A DNA stretch of 42,819 bases, taken from positions 1 through 42,819 of IMG/VR virus record IMGVR_UViG_3300009151_000133, one strand, 5' to 3'. The stretch is from a virus. Each line of letters opens with the position of its first letter. The stretch's first letter is position 1. A program made the translations under genes and the position numbers. Positions 25,425 to 32,872 of this stretch are shown in pieces. The notes beneath the pieces are model-generated. The model did no database searches. It saw nothing but the letters and a program-made list of their open reading frames with translations, and was not told the DNA's origin.

Positions 25425-25943
25425 TTAACGTAGAAATTCAGCTATGTCTAAATTATAATGTAAAGCATCGATTTTATGTATGCCTAATTTATACAACACA
25501 AATGATGCTGTTGAACTGCCACGACCCACACCCCAAATAAGTCTATGCTCACGCATGAGATCTACTAGATAGCGGAGGAATTTTAATAGTTCAAACAAAT
25601 CCCGTTCTTGATACAATAGTAATTCTTGGCCACATCGTTGTAATTCAGCTTCGGATTTACATAATGAAAGGATATGTGCAGCAATGTCCATTGTCTTGTA
25701 TTCATCGGGCATGTGCCAATTATCTTGTTGAGCTTGATCAAACTTTGGTATAGAACAGTCTTGATCTTCAGGAAAAGTCCAAGTAAGAAACGCTGGAAAT
25801 GATGACAGATATTGTGCTGCTCGCTCTAATAGGCCTGGGGTATCCACAACAACTCCAATAAGTTTGGTGGCGGAATCCTGCATCAGCTGGTCGCATAAAT
25901 CAGCTTCTGAGAATATCATTTGTCCGAATTTATCTTGTTGCAT
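25425..25943 (-). CDS. Short DnaE-like (DNA polymerase III alpha) protein
   Basis: 172 aa. The C-terminal 39 residues contain WGVGRGSSTASF (GRGSS 140-144) and a helix ending in YNLDIAEFLR, closely matching the palm-entry GRGSxxxS motif and the following region of bacterial DnaE. The catalytic Asp residues and the rest of the polymerase are absent, so it cannot polymerise alone. Possible roles are a decoy or partner for the host replisome. The ATG overlaps the upstream stop (TGATG). Confidence 0.75.
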   Translation of the reverse strand: MQQDKFGQMIFSEADLCDQLMQDSATKLIGVVVDTPGLLERAAQYLSSFPAFLTWTFPEDQDCSIPKFDQAQQDNWHMPDEYKTMDIAAHILSLCKSEAELQRCGQELLLYQERDLFELLKFLRYLVDLMREHRLIWGVGRGSSTASFVLYKLGIHKIDALHYNLDIAEFLR

Positions 25944-26179
25944 CAGCTGATATCGATCTTATCATCAAAGGTTTTATCTGAATCGTTTGACTTGTATGAT
26001 TCTTGCAGACGTTGTTGATACTTGCTTTGATAGCTTTCCAAAGCCATACGAATTTGATCGCATAGATATCCATTGCCCATACGCATGGCAATACCAAGTT
26101 TCTTGTGTAACTCACTTATTTTGGTGCCAAGCTCGTCTATTGTTAGCGCGTCAAGGCTGGCAATTAATGGATGTTCCAT
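25943..26179 (-). CDS. Small helical phage protein under hairpin/promoter control
   Basis: 78 aa, mostly helical with a probable coiled coil (ELGTKISELHKKLGIAMRMG, IRMALESYQSKYQQRLQES) and an acidic tail. Function unknown. The ribosome site GAGGAG lies in the 3' arm of an 11-bp hairpin that overlaps a strong early promoter, so the gene appears to be translated from early transcripts only. It is followed without a gap by the DnaE-like gene. Confidence 0.75.
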   Translation of the reverse strand: MEHPLIASLDALTIDELGTKISELHKKLGIAMRMGNGYLCDQIRMALESYQSKYQQRLQESYKSNDSDKTFDDKIDIS

Positions 26180-26180
26180 A

Positions 26181-26220
26181 AACGAAAACTCCTCTATGCT
26201 GTATTATAACATAGAGGAGT
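26181..26220 (-). terminator. Hairpin with U-rich tract that can mask the ribosome site of the next gene
   Basis: Perfect 11-bp inverted repeat (26188-26198 with 26210-26220), 11-nt loop, followed on the minus strand by TTTTCGTT. It follows the tail-protein stop and works as a terminator or, on read-through, sequesters GAGGAG. Confidence 0.8.
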
Positions 26221-26231
26221 CATGCTGTCAA
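26203..26231 (-). promoter_or_regulatory. Sigma70-type early promoter overlapping the hairpin
   Basis: TTGACA (26226-26231), 17-nt spacer, TATAAT (26203-26208) on the minus strand. The -10 lies in the hairpin loop, so transcripts starting here lack the 5' arm and keep GAGGAG free. Confidence 0.85.
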
Positions 26232-26237
26232 TACAAA

Positions 26238-27134
26238 TTAGCCAAATGCCACACCATTATTGCCAATACAGAACCATTTAGAACTTATATATTGTAACGT
26301 GCATCCACTTCCAAGAACACTGAATGTTATAGTCCCAGTACCTGATGCTTTCCAACCAGCATTGGTAACAGTGATAACCATATTGCCAGATGTTATAGCC
26401 ACCGCAGAAAATGCCTTGATTTGTCCATTTGTACCTGCTGCCAGAGTGGCAGTTTCTGCTGCGCCGGTTGTAAAATAACTATTAGTCACTTTTAAACTTG
26501 CTGCCGCACCATTTGCAAGATCTTCACTGGAGGCAAGGAATATGGGATTGACAAAGGTAGTAAGTGGTCTATTCAAATCAAATATAGTTACTGTGGTGCC
26601 ACCATCATTTGTTACAAATTCAAATTCAAATGTCCCGGTGCTGGCAAATGTTATGACCTGTCCGGAGATTCCTTCGATACCTACGGTGCCAACTGTTACC
26701 GCCGCCGGCAGGGTCATAGTATGTGCTGTGCTGGATACTGTCACTTGCACACGCACTAGCCCAGCGTAACCAGCAGCTGGAAAATTGGTAAATGCCAATA
26801 TGATGCTGCCACTTGTAGTGACCGTTTGATAATGTCCAGCTGCATAGTTAATGCCAACCGACCCAGATACAGAACCTAGAGCCACTCGTGTGGCAGAAAA
26901 ATCCTGTATCTGTGCATTTATCAATGGAGAACCAAGCATGTCGTTGTTTAACGTGGTGCCGGTTAGGGCTGCTTTTAATACCGCTTTGCTTTGGAGATCG
27001 TTTATTTCAGTTTCAGCATAACCAAAGTTGGTTTTGGTGTTGGTGAAATTGTCGCGAAATCCTTGGCTGTTGTTATCTTGACCAGCAATAGGATATGTAC
27101 CGTCGATATTGTTGGGATTTATGGAACTTGTCAT
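26238..27134 (-). CDS. Tail-fibre type structural protein
   Basis: 298 aa. The N-terminus (INPNNIDGTYPIAGQDN, SQGFRDNFTNTK) is an attachment motif seen on structural proteins of T4-like marine phages. The remainder is Gly/Ser/Thr/Val-rich with repeating beta strands, as expected for a trimeric fibre. A late-like GCTAAATAACTG precedes the TTTAAGGATCC ribosome region and ATG 27134. A hairpin terminator follows. Confidence 0.8.
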   Translation of the reverse strand: MTSSINPNNIDGTYPIAGQDNNSQGFRDNFTNTKTNFGYAETEINDLQSKAVLKAALTGTTLNNDMLGSPLINAQIQDFSATRVALGSVSGSVGINYAAGHYQTVTTSGSIILAFTNFPAAGYAGLVRVQVTVSSTAHTMTLPAAVTVGTVGIEGISGQVITFASTGTFEFEFVTNDGGTTVTIFDLNRPLTTFVNPIFLASSEDLANGAAASLKVTNSYFTTGAAETATLAAGTNGQIKAFSAVAITSGNMVITVTNAGWKASGTGTITFSVLGSGCTLQYISSKWFCIGNNGVAFG

Positions 27135-27178
27135 TTGTGGATCCTTAAATTATCAGTTATTTAGCATGATATCAATCA

Positions 27179-29803
27179 CTACGCAAGTATTGTGCGTTTA
27201 GGGAATACTAAGAATCTATCAAAATCTGTAGTATTTGTATACATATCAACTGGTGCTATAAACTTCAGACTATTGCCATCAAAAACTGTGGCGGTGCCAC
27301 CAACTACTTCAAGGTCAAATTCAGCACCGACTCCGGCACCTGTTATGTTGGTGCCAGATATTCCTGTGTAAGTATCTCCCAACGAGAACAAGGGAGCAAA
27401 ACCAACAGCTTCAGCGGATTCAATAGTGCCCAATACGGTCACTGTGCCCACAGTTACAACAACATTATTAGCCCCATCAACACCACCCACTTGCGATCCT
27501 AATATAAGTACTTGATCACCTGTTTCGTAGCCTAAACCACCTATCAGTACGATACTACTACCATCAGCACCCGGCGATTGATAATGCAATTCTAAGTCAA
27601 ATGTAGTTGCAGCAGCAGGCGGTACCCAGGCGCCATGTGTACTGTCAGCAATAGGATCCCAATGTATACTTAATAGATGGTCCAACTCATATCTATCTAT
27701 TTCAAAATCTATTAAATTAAGTTTGCTGGCAAATTCTGTACGTATATTGTACGCTAACTGTCCACTCTTGCCTGGTTTAGTATATGCAATTACCCACGCC
27801 GGAGTAAATCCCAATACACGACCATTGCTCTGTTTGCTTATCATCCACAGTGGCAGGATATCACTTATTTTTCCCACGACGTCAATTACTTGATCACGCA
27901 TGTTCACAAGACTGTCAGGATATACTACATCAACTTCTGTTGAATCGCCGGCATTGAGTGGATATGGTAAAGTTACTTGTTTAGATACACTGGCACCGGC
28001 ATCATTAACAAGATTATCTATCACACGGCTATACACCACCTCATATATTACAGCACCGGTTGAATCTAGGGCTTGAGCAGTTTCTATGCTGCCCAGTGTG
28101 AGATAACGCCAATAATGATTTAGATTTAAACTAGAAACATATTCAGCAAATGTGGCACTGGTTAAACCAAATGCATGATCGTAAACCACATTTGTAGCAC
28201 GACCAAAATTTGGATCATCGGCTCTAAATAATAAATCCGGGACCAGGATGTCTTGATTTTGTAATAACGAGCTTATTAATGCTCGATCATCGTCTGGAGG
28301 CATGGCCTGTATATAAAGATTTTCGTATGGTTCGTTGTAAGCTCTAACAACGGTAATGAAGAATGTTTTATATACACTAACATATAAATTTTGGCTATAT
28401 GCATTTACAGTAAATGTATATCGAAGATCAAATGTGGTTTCGGTATTTTTACCTGCTATGGCTAATCCATTGTTAGTGACATCAAATGTGGTAGTACCAA
28501 GATCCATGGCAAATGTATTAAAGCTAACATGACCAGCAATATCACCAGATGGTAACAAGGTCAATCCTTGCGGCAATGAACTGTTACTACCTGACTTTAA
28601 TTGATAGTTCAATGGCAATCCATGTGTATTTGTGGCCGCTATGTATAACAAGCTAACTGCACCATTGTTAATAGTACCGAGATCAGCAGGCATCAACCAT
28701 GTAACTTGTGTATCAATGTTACCAGTCACTTCAAGGGAATAATTATATAGGGCACTTATGACATCTGGACTACCGGTTTTACGCACTCTTATTGCAAAAT
28801 TATAAATTATATCTGTTAATCCAAGATCAGGAATATATCCATATAGCCAACCAGTAACTGGATCTAATTGCAGCCCGGGTAATCCAATTGACGAATCACC
28901 AGGATCAAAATAAAGTTCAAATTCAAACGCATCACCATCTAAATCCAAACCAATAAAGCGGAATGCGAAAAAATTATCACTGAATACAGTACCTATACTT
29001 CCTGTTGGAGTTGTGATAACTGGTGTACGTGTTGGTGTAACATCTGCGGTGAGGAATGTATTATCGGCAGTAAAATCTGTGGTATCTGCAACCATGTCAC
29101 TACGGCTATACACATATATTGAAAAGGTTCGGACATCAGATGCCTTACCATCGTTTACTCTAAGTGTAAATTGATAATTGGTACTGGCACTCCTGGTGGA
29201 GAAATCAAATGGATATTGATCAAATGTACTACCGACATGGTCAAATCCTGCAGTCGCACCCGGAGATGCCAAAGGTTGAATGAATCCTGATATCTTACCC
29301 TTATTTGAAATAGTTAAACCAATTGGCAATTGTCCTGCAATTAAACTTACTGTGACAATATCACCTGGATCAGTATCTGTGTATGCGATTTGTAAATCAG
29401 TAACTGCCACGCCATCATAATATGTTGCTATCAATCCAGCAGGTGTAAGAAATACCGGAGGATTTTGCCCAGTCACAGTAATGGTATATGTTCGATCAGC
29501 AATACGGTCAACGATTGTATAATCATTGACTATCTTTTCTGTATATGCTCGTACTGCAAACTTACTAGTAACATCACGAGATACTTCAGCAGGAACACCT
29601 TCAAGGCTTGCAATAGCATGTGGTATACCCACTATTAATCCGGACTTTGCACATTGCATTCCGGCTGGAAGTTTTCCTGCGATGACTTCATAATACACAT
29701 CACCAGCGTCGGGGTCATATGCTAATAAGGGAAGTTGGAAAAATACCCCTTCCGCAACGGTTCCTAAACTACCAGCAGGTGTGATCCAAACAGGTTGCGC
29801 CAT
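27179..29803 (-). CDS. Large tail-fibre protein with He_PIG/Ig-like repeats
   Basis: 874 aa. Four similar repeats of about 100 residues (near 1-110, 112-245, 258-365, 368-490) show 'TPAGSLGTVxxG ... LPxGLxxxxxGxIxGxI', the He_PIG putative-Ig pattern also related to cadherin-like domains. The C-terminal half is beta-rich with Gly-rich loops (GGLGYETGDQVLILG). Such proteins form distal fibres or adhesins that contact host glycans. It starts 6 nt after the stop of the small tail gene without a clear ribosome site, so it is coupled. Confidence 0.85.
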   Translation of the reverse strand: MAQPVWITPAGSLGTVAEGVFFQLPLLAYDPDAGDVYYEVIAGKLPAGMQCAKSGLIVGIPHAIASLEGVPAEVSRDVTSKFAVRAYTEKIVNDYTIVDRIADRTYTITVTGQNPPVFLTPAGLIATYYDGVAVTDLQIAYTDTDPGDIVTVSLIAGQLPIGLTISNKGKISGFIQPLASPGATAGFDHVGSTFDQYPFDFSTRSASTNYQFTLRVNDGKASDVRTFSIYVYSRSDMVADTTDFTADNTFLTADVTPTRTPVITTPTGSIGTVFSDNFFAFRFIGLDLDGDAFEFELYFDPGDSSIGLPGLQLDPVTGWLYGYIPDLGLTDIIYNFAIRVRKTGSPDVISALYNYSLEVTGNIDTQVTWLMPADLGTINNGAVSLLYIAATNTHGLPLNYQLKSGSNSSLPQGLTLLPSGDIAGHVSFNTFAMDLGTTTFDVTNNGLAIAGKNTETTFDLRYTFTVNAYSQNLYVSVYKTFFITVVRAYNEPYENLYIQAMPPDDDRALISSLLQNQDILVPDLLFRADDPNFGRATNVVYDHAFGLTSATFAEYVSSLNLNHYWRYLTLGSIETAQALDSTGAVIYEVVYSRVIDNLVNDAGASVSKQVTLPYPLNAGDSTEVDVVYPDSLVNMRDQVIDVVGKISDILPLWMISKQSNGRVLGFTPAWVIAYTKPGKSGQLAYNIRTEFASKLNLIDFEIDRYELDHLLSIHWDPIADSTHGAWVPPAAATTFDLELHYQSPGADGSSIVLIGGLGYETGDQVLILGSQVGGVDGANNVVVTVGTVTVLGTIESAEAVGFAPLFSLGDTYTGISGTNITGAGVGAEFDLEVVGGTATVFDGNSLKFIAPVDMYTNTTDFDRFLVFPKRTILA

Positions 29804-29808
29804 GTTGG

Positions 29809-30075
29809 TTACCAGGGGGTCACACTGAATAATACACGTTTCCAGATTTCGGTAGATGCATCAAAATTTGCCACGCAAACATAAAAATAGCTAGTGTCGT
29901 ATGCAATCATTCCTGCTTTATCACCAATTTTTCCAGAAGAGGAGGTTGGCGGCGTTGCTTGCACTCTACTATAAAGCTCATCAAAATTGTCATTACATTT
30001 GATGTAAGCCGTGCGTATCGGATCGCCTAAGCCATCATTGGGCGTTGTTCCTACATTGATATGTTGTTTAGCCAT
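29809..30075 (-). CDS. Small tail protein with INVGTxPNDG attachment motif
   Basis: 88 aa. INVGTTPNDGLGDPIRTAYIK followed by NFDELY is a conserved N-terminal motif of phage fibres and neck or tail adaptors; here it stands almost alone as a short protein. It probably connects the large He_PIG protein, with which it is coupled, to the virion. CTAAATACTG (late-like) and AGAGGAA precede ATG 30075. Confidence 0.8.
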   Translation of the reverse strand: MAKQHINVGTTPNDGLGDPIRTAYIKCNDNFDELYSRVQATPPTSSSGKIGDKAGMIAYDTSYFYVCVANFDASTEIWKRVLFSVTPW

Positions 30076-30147
30076 AGATTATAGTTCCTCTGCAGTATTT
30101 AGCAGAAGTCTACAGCATTAACCAATTGTATTGGGAGTTAACCGGGG

Positions 30148-30190
30148 CTAAATAGAAGTGCAGTTCGCGGTGCTTGAAACACCCAACTGC
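30148..30190 (+). promoter_or_regulatory. Late-like octamer and structured leader of the HNH endonuclease gene
   Basis: CTAAATA (30148-30154) is followed by an imperfect hairpin: GCAGTT (30160-30165)/AACTGC (30185-30190) enclosing GGTG (30169-30172)/CACC (30180-30183). The predicted transcript starts at the hairpin base. AAAGGAG then precedes ATG 30216. Confidence 0.5.
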
Positions 30191-30215
30191 TCTAACGCTT
30201 AAAGGAGCAATCAGC

Positions 30216-30944
30216 ATGATATTTATTGATAACAAGTACACGACATGGTATTATAGCATTATTTCACGAGCACAAGCAAGAACTCTCCCAACACAATCTG
30301 GAATCGAAAAACATCATATTATCCCAGAATCTTTTTTTGTCCATCGTACCAGAAAAGGACCGCCAGGATGGGTAAATGGCGATTCAGAAAATGCTAACAA
30401 TATAGTAAAATTAACTGCACACGAACATTTTGTATGTCATTTATTACTTACAAAAATGACGGTAGGAGTAGCAAAAGCTAAAGCAGCATATGGGTTCTGG
30501 AGAATGGTAAAACAAAATAATAAGTTTCAACAAAGAACAACTGGTCGTTCTTTCGTATATGCTCGAAAATTATTTAATGAGAACAACCCATTTAAAAGAA
30601 AAGATGTGATCGACCTTGTGCGAACACGTATGATAAGCAATAATCCAATGAAGAATCCTGAAACCGTTAAAAAAGTAATTGCTGCCAATGCCGGGAAATT
30701 TATTGGTGAACTCAATCCGTTTTATGGTAAAAAACATTCTAAAAAATCAATAGATATTATTAGACAAAAAGCAACTGGTCGAAAAATGTCGGCCGCATCG
30801 CTTGAGAAACGATATGAAACTATAAGGAAAAACAATAGGCCTAGAATTTTATTAATTAAAATCTGTCCACATTGTGGATTAATTGGTAGCGGCGGCAATA
30901 TGACTAGATATCACTTTGATAATTGCATTACATTGAAAAGCTAG
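30216..30944 (+). CDS. Free-standing HNH homing endonuclease with NUMOD repeats
   Basis: 242 aa from ATG 30216, chosen for AAAGGAG at good spacing. EKHHIIPESF (His33/His34) with NNIVKLTAHEHFVCH forms the HNH site. Then come NUMOD3-like segments (NNPMKNPETV, NPFYGKKHSKKS) that bind DNA, and a C-terminal zinc knuckle (CPHCG ... H ... C). It is on the plus strand, flanked by minus-strand genes, and its 3' end overlaps the IscA gene by 17 nt. Its target is probably a nearby allele lacking the insertion. Confidence 0.9.
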   Translation: MIFIDNKYTTWYYSIISRAQARTLPTQSGIEKHHIIPESFFVHRTRKGPPGWVNGDSENANNIVKLTAHEHFVCHLLLTKMTVGVAKAKAAYGFWRMVKQNNKFQQRTTGRSFVYARKLFNENNPFKRKDVIDLVRTRMISNNPMKNPETVKKVIAANAGKFIGELNPFYGKKHSKKSIDIIRQKATGRKMSAASLEKRYETIRKNNRPRILLIKICPHCGLIGSGGNMTRYHFDNCITLKS

Positions 30945-31248
30945 AGCCGCAGCCGCAAGAGCCAGTAGAATCGGGGTTACTAATTATAAAACTGCTTCCA
31001 GTGATATCTTCTACAAAATTAATAGTCGAATTCTTTAAATATTCCCAACTCATTGAGTCGATCAATACAGTCACTCCGCTAAACTCTAATAAAAAATCAT
31101 CATCTTCTGCGGTTTCTTCTAGCGAGAATCCTTGCTGAAAACCACTGCATCCGCCGCCTTGCACAAATACTCTGAGTTTAATTGCAGGGTTGTTTTCTTC
31201 AGCCAATATCTCTTGTATTTTTGTTATTGCACTTGGTTCGAGTGTCAT
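30928..31248 (-). CDS. A-type Fe-S carrier (IscA/ErpA/HesB-like)
   Basis: 106 aa, full family length. Three ligand cysteines are present: GGGCSGFQ (C34) and CGCG near the end (C98, C100). It would accept and pass Fe-S clusters, for example to the two radical SAM proteins encoded here or to host enzymes. The ATG overlaps the SOD stop (TAATG). Related genes occur in some T4-like marine phages. Confidence 0.92.
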   Translation of the reverse strand: MTLEPSAITKIQEILAEENNPAIKLRVFVQGGGCSGFQQGFSLEETAEDDDFLLEFSGVTVLIDSMSWEYLKNSTINFVEDITGSSFIISNPDSTGSCGCGSSFSM

Positions 31249-31799
31249 TAAATTCTTTCATTACAAACATTCCAATTGATAATTTTCCAAATATCATCAA
31301 GATATTTAGATTTATTCCATTGGTATTGCAGCGAATAAGCATGTTCCCATACATCAACAAGTACACAGATATCCGTTCTTACCGCATGATTCCGTATGAT
31401 TTTTATTTCACCGGTTGTGCTAAGATAGCACCAACCACTACCCTGTATAGACATCGCTTGCTCTTTAAATGCGATGCGGAAATCATCGTAAGTTTTGAAC
31501 TTGCTTTCGATTAATTCCAATACTGCTCCACGTGGGCGATTTGCCCCTTTTGGTGCTTGTAGTTGTGGGAAGAATTTGTTATGTAAAAAGGATCCGGCAC
31601 GGTTAAAATCTGCATCTCCTTCGCCCGCATTATAGCGTTTAGCATAGGTTTTTGCAAGATGTTCATAATGATACTCTAGGGTATCTGCTGACATCACCGG
31701 GTCTAGATCTTTAAGACCATATGGCAAAGGTGTAGTTTCAAGCTTTGCTGGATGTGTAGTTGCTTCTACTATCTGTTGGAAATTATCTAAGGTGTCCAT
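31248..31799 (-). CDS. sodB: Fe/Mn superoxide dismutase
   Basis: 183 aa. All four metal ligands are in place: H44 (EYHYEH), H73 (FLHNKFF), D149 and H153 (VDVWEHAY); the YLDDIWKIINW tail also matches. It dismutates superoxide. The second-sphere Gln that tunes the metal is absent: Gly69 occupies the Fe-SOD position and His138 (RNHAV) the Mn-SOD position, so metal preference cannot be read directly. The N-terminus carries about 18 extra residues. No signal peptide, so it is cytoplasmic. GTAAATATTC near the ATG may be a late promoter. Confidence 0.93.
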   Translation of the reverse strand: MDTLDNFQQIVEATTHPAKLETTPLPYGLKDLDPVMSADTLEYHYEHLAKTYAKRYNAGEGDADFNRAGSFLHNKFFPQLQAPKGANRPRGAVLELIESKFKTYDDFRIAFKEQAMSIQGSGWCYLSTTGEIKIIRNHAVRTDICVLVDVWEHAYSLQYQWNKSKYLDDIWKIINWNVCNERI

Positions 31800-31807
31800 A
31801 TGAATAT

Positions 31808-32026
31808 TTACCTACGTCGTACAATACGCCCACGGCTTAGATCATATGGGCTAAATTCTATATCAACTTCGTCACCGGCCAGAACTTTGATGTTGTTTTT
31901 TCTCATCTTGCCTGATAGATGACCAAGTACTAATTTTTCCATGTTTTCTACACGAACTCTGAACATGGCGTTTGGGAGTAATTCCTCCACAAATCCTTCT
32001 AACAACATAACATCTTCCTTACTCAT
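31808..32026 (-). CDS. infA: Translation initiation factor IF-1
   Basis: 72 aa, the canonical length. [25 protein letters not shown] and [11 protein letters not shown] are the diagnostic segments of the OB-fold. It would bind the ribosomal A site with IF-2 and IF-3 during initiation. Compared with host factors it is complete and basic at the C-terminus (IVRRR). It lies between a WYL_2 gene and sodB. It could bias initiation toward phage or leaderless mRNAs; that is inference. Confidence 0.95.
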   Translation of the reverse strand: MSKEDVMLLEGFVEELLPNAMFRVRVENMEKLVLGHLSGKMRKNNIKVLAGDEVDIEFSPYDLSRGRIVRRR

Positions 32027-32042
32027 TAAATATCCGCACGGT

Positions 32043-32414
32043 TTATAATGCTCCTTTGTTATTACTTATGTCGATATCGCCGAGATCAAAGTTTATGCTT
32101 TGCAAACGATCAAAGCGAAAACTGCGCCAAGCTTGTTTTTCCACATCAAAAACGCGCAAACTATGTGGATCAGCTGGTACTGTTTTCTTGCCCTCTACAA
32201 TGGGTGCTACTGGTAATTGGTTGGGTTGTAGTGTGCATCGCATGGTACGTGCTGTGCCATCAGCTTTGGTAAAATCCAATGTGACCATCTGGCTAACCAG
32301 CAATCCATGCAGCCAAGTACGCATTAGTTCGCGATCCGGCTCTGACAATTGCTGATATCCATTGCCCGGTTGATCACGTAGTATGCGCCAAGTTTCTGTT
32401 TGTGCGAAATCCAT
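32043..32414 (-). CDS. WYL_2/DUF2693-type Sm-like protein
   Basis: 123 aa. The core [20 protein letters not shown] and [16 protein letters not shown] matches the WYL_2 (DUF2693) Sm-like SH3 beta-barrel family found in many T4-like phages. Ligand-sensing or nucleic-acid binding is suggested for WYL folds, but no function is known here. GAGGAGAGG and a TAATG overlap tie it to the upstream gene. Confidence 0.8.
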   Translation of the reverse strand: MDFAQTETWRILRDQPGNGYQQLSEPDRELMRTWLHGLLVSQMVTLDFTKADGTARTMRCTLQPNQLPVAPIVEGKKTVPADPHSLRVFDVEKQAWRSFRFDRLQSINFDLGDIDISNNKGAL

Positions 32415-32803
32415 TACCCTCTCCTCATCTTGCTTATATCTATAGCATCTTGTTGGCTAAACACAGGAACAGCATTACTCTTGTGAAGCGTGGCAATCCC
32501 AATACAGGCTGTGCCGGTATATACTTTAGTAGCGGCAGCAGATGCTGTTCCTGCTCCGGTATCCAGGCTAGGAATCCGTGGATCAGTTGCACCACGATAA
32601 TTCAAAGGAGGGGGCATCCAAGTTTTCGCTGCCAGGCCTTTAATACGTTTCTTTTCATCGGCCACGCCATGTGTGCGTTTAATCTCCGCCCAACGTTCTT
32701 TAGAATCTCTTGATTCTCTGGCCACATCAGCATTGCGAAATTTCGCCTTGCCCTTGCGTTTACCTGTTGTGCTAAGCCAGGGACCCACCATGTGCATTGT
32801 CAT
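32414..32803 (-). CDS. Conserved basic T4-like phage protein, unknown
   Basis: 129 aa. A basic N-terminal half (TGKRKGKAKFRNADVARESRDSKERW) is followed by a Pro/Ala-rich middle and a short conserved-looking end (ATLHKSNAVPVFSQQDAIDISKMRR), a pattern I associate with a widespread marine T4-like family of unknown role. An early promoter lies upstream. Three in-frame ATGs fall close together; the first was taken. Confidence 0.78.
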   Translation of the reverse strand: MTMHMVGPWLSTTGKRKGKAKFRNADVARESRDSKERWAEIKRTHGVADEKKRIKGLAAKTWMPPPLNYRGATDPRIPSLDTGAGTASAAATKVYTGTACIGIATLHKSNAVPVFSQQDAIDISKMRRG

Positions 32804-32836
32804 TGTAATTTCTCTTAGATCGTTAATTTAACATAC

Positions 32837-32866
32837 ATTATACAATATAATGGTATTTGTTGTCAA
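32837..32866 (-). promoter_or_regulatory. Sigma70-type early promoter
   Basis: TTGACA (32861-32866), 18-nt spacer, TATAAT (32837-32842) on the minus strand, in the gap after the radical SAM gene. It drives 32414-32803 and probably the DUF2693 and IF-1 genes. Confidence 0.85.
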
Positions 32867-32872
32867 CTAAGA

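Noticed and set aside
29738-29760. A TVAEG sequence in the He_PIG tail protein, similar to the cleavage linkers
   Set aside because: It lies inside the first strand of an Ig-like repeat (SLGTVAEGVFF) with no module border, so it is treated as coincidence.
30084-30215. HEARO-type RNA upstream of the HNH gene
   Set aside because: The leader is too short and the endonuclease lacks IsrB features; only a simple hairpin is supported.
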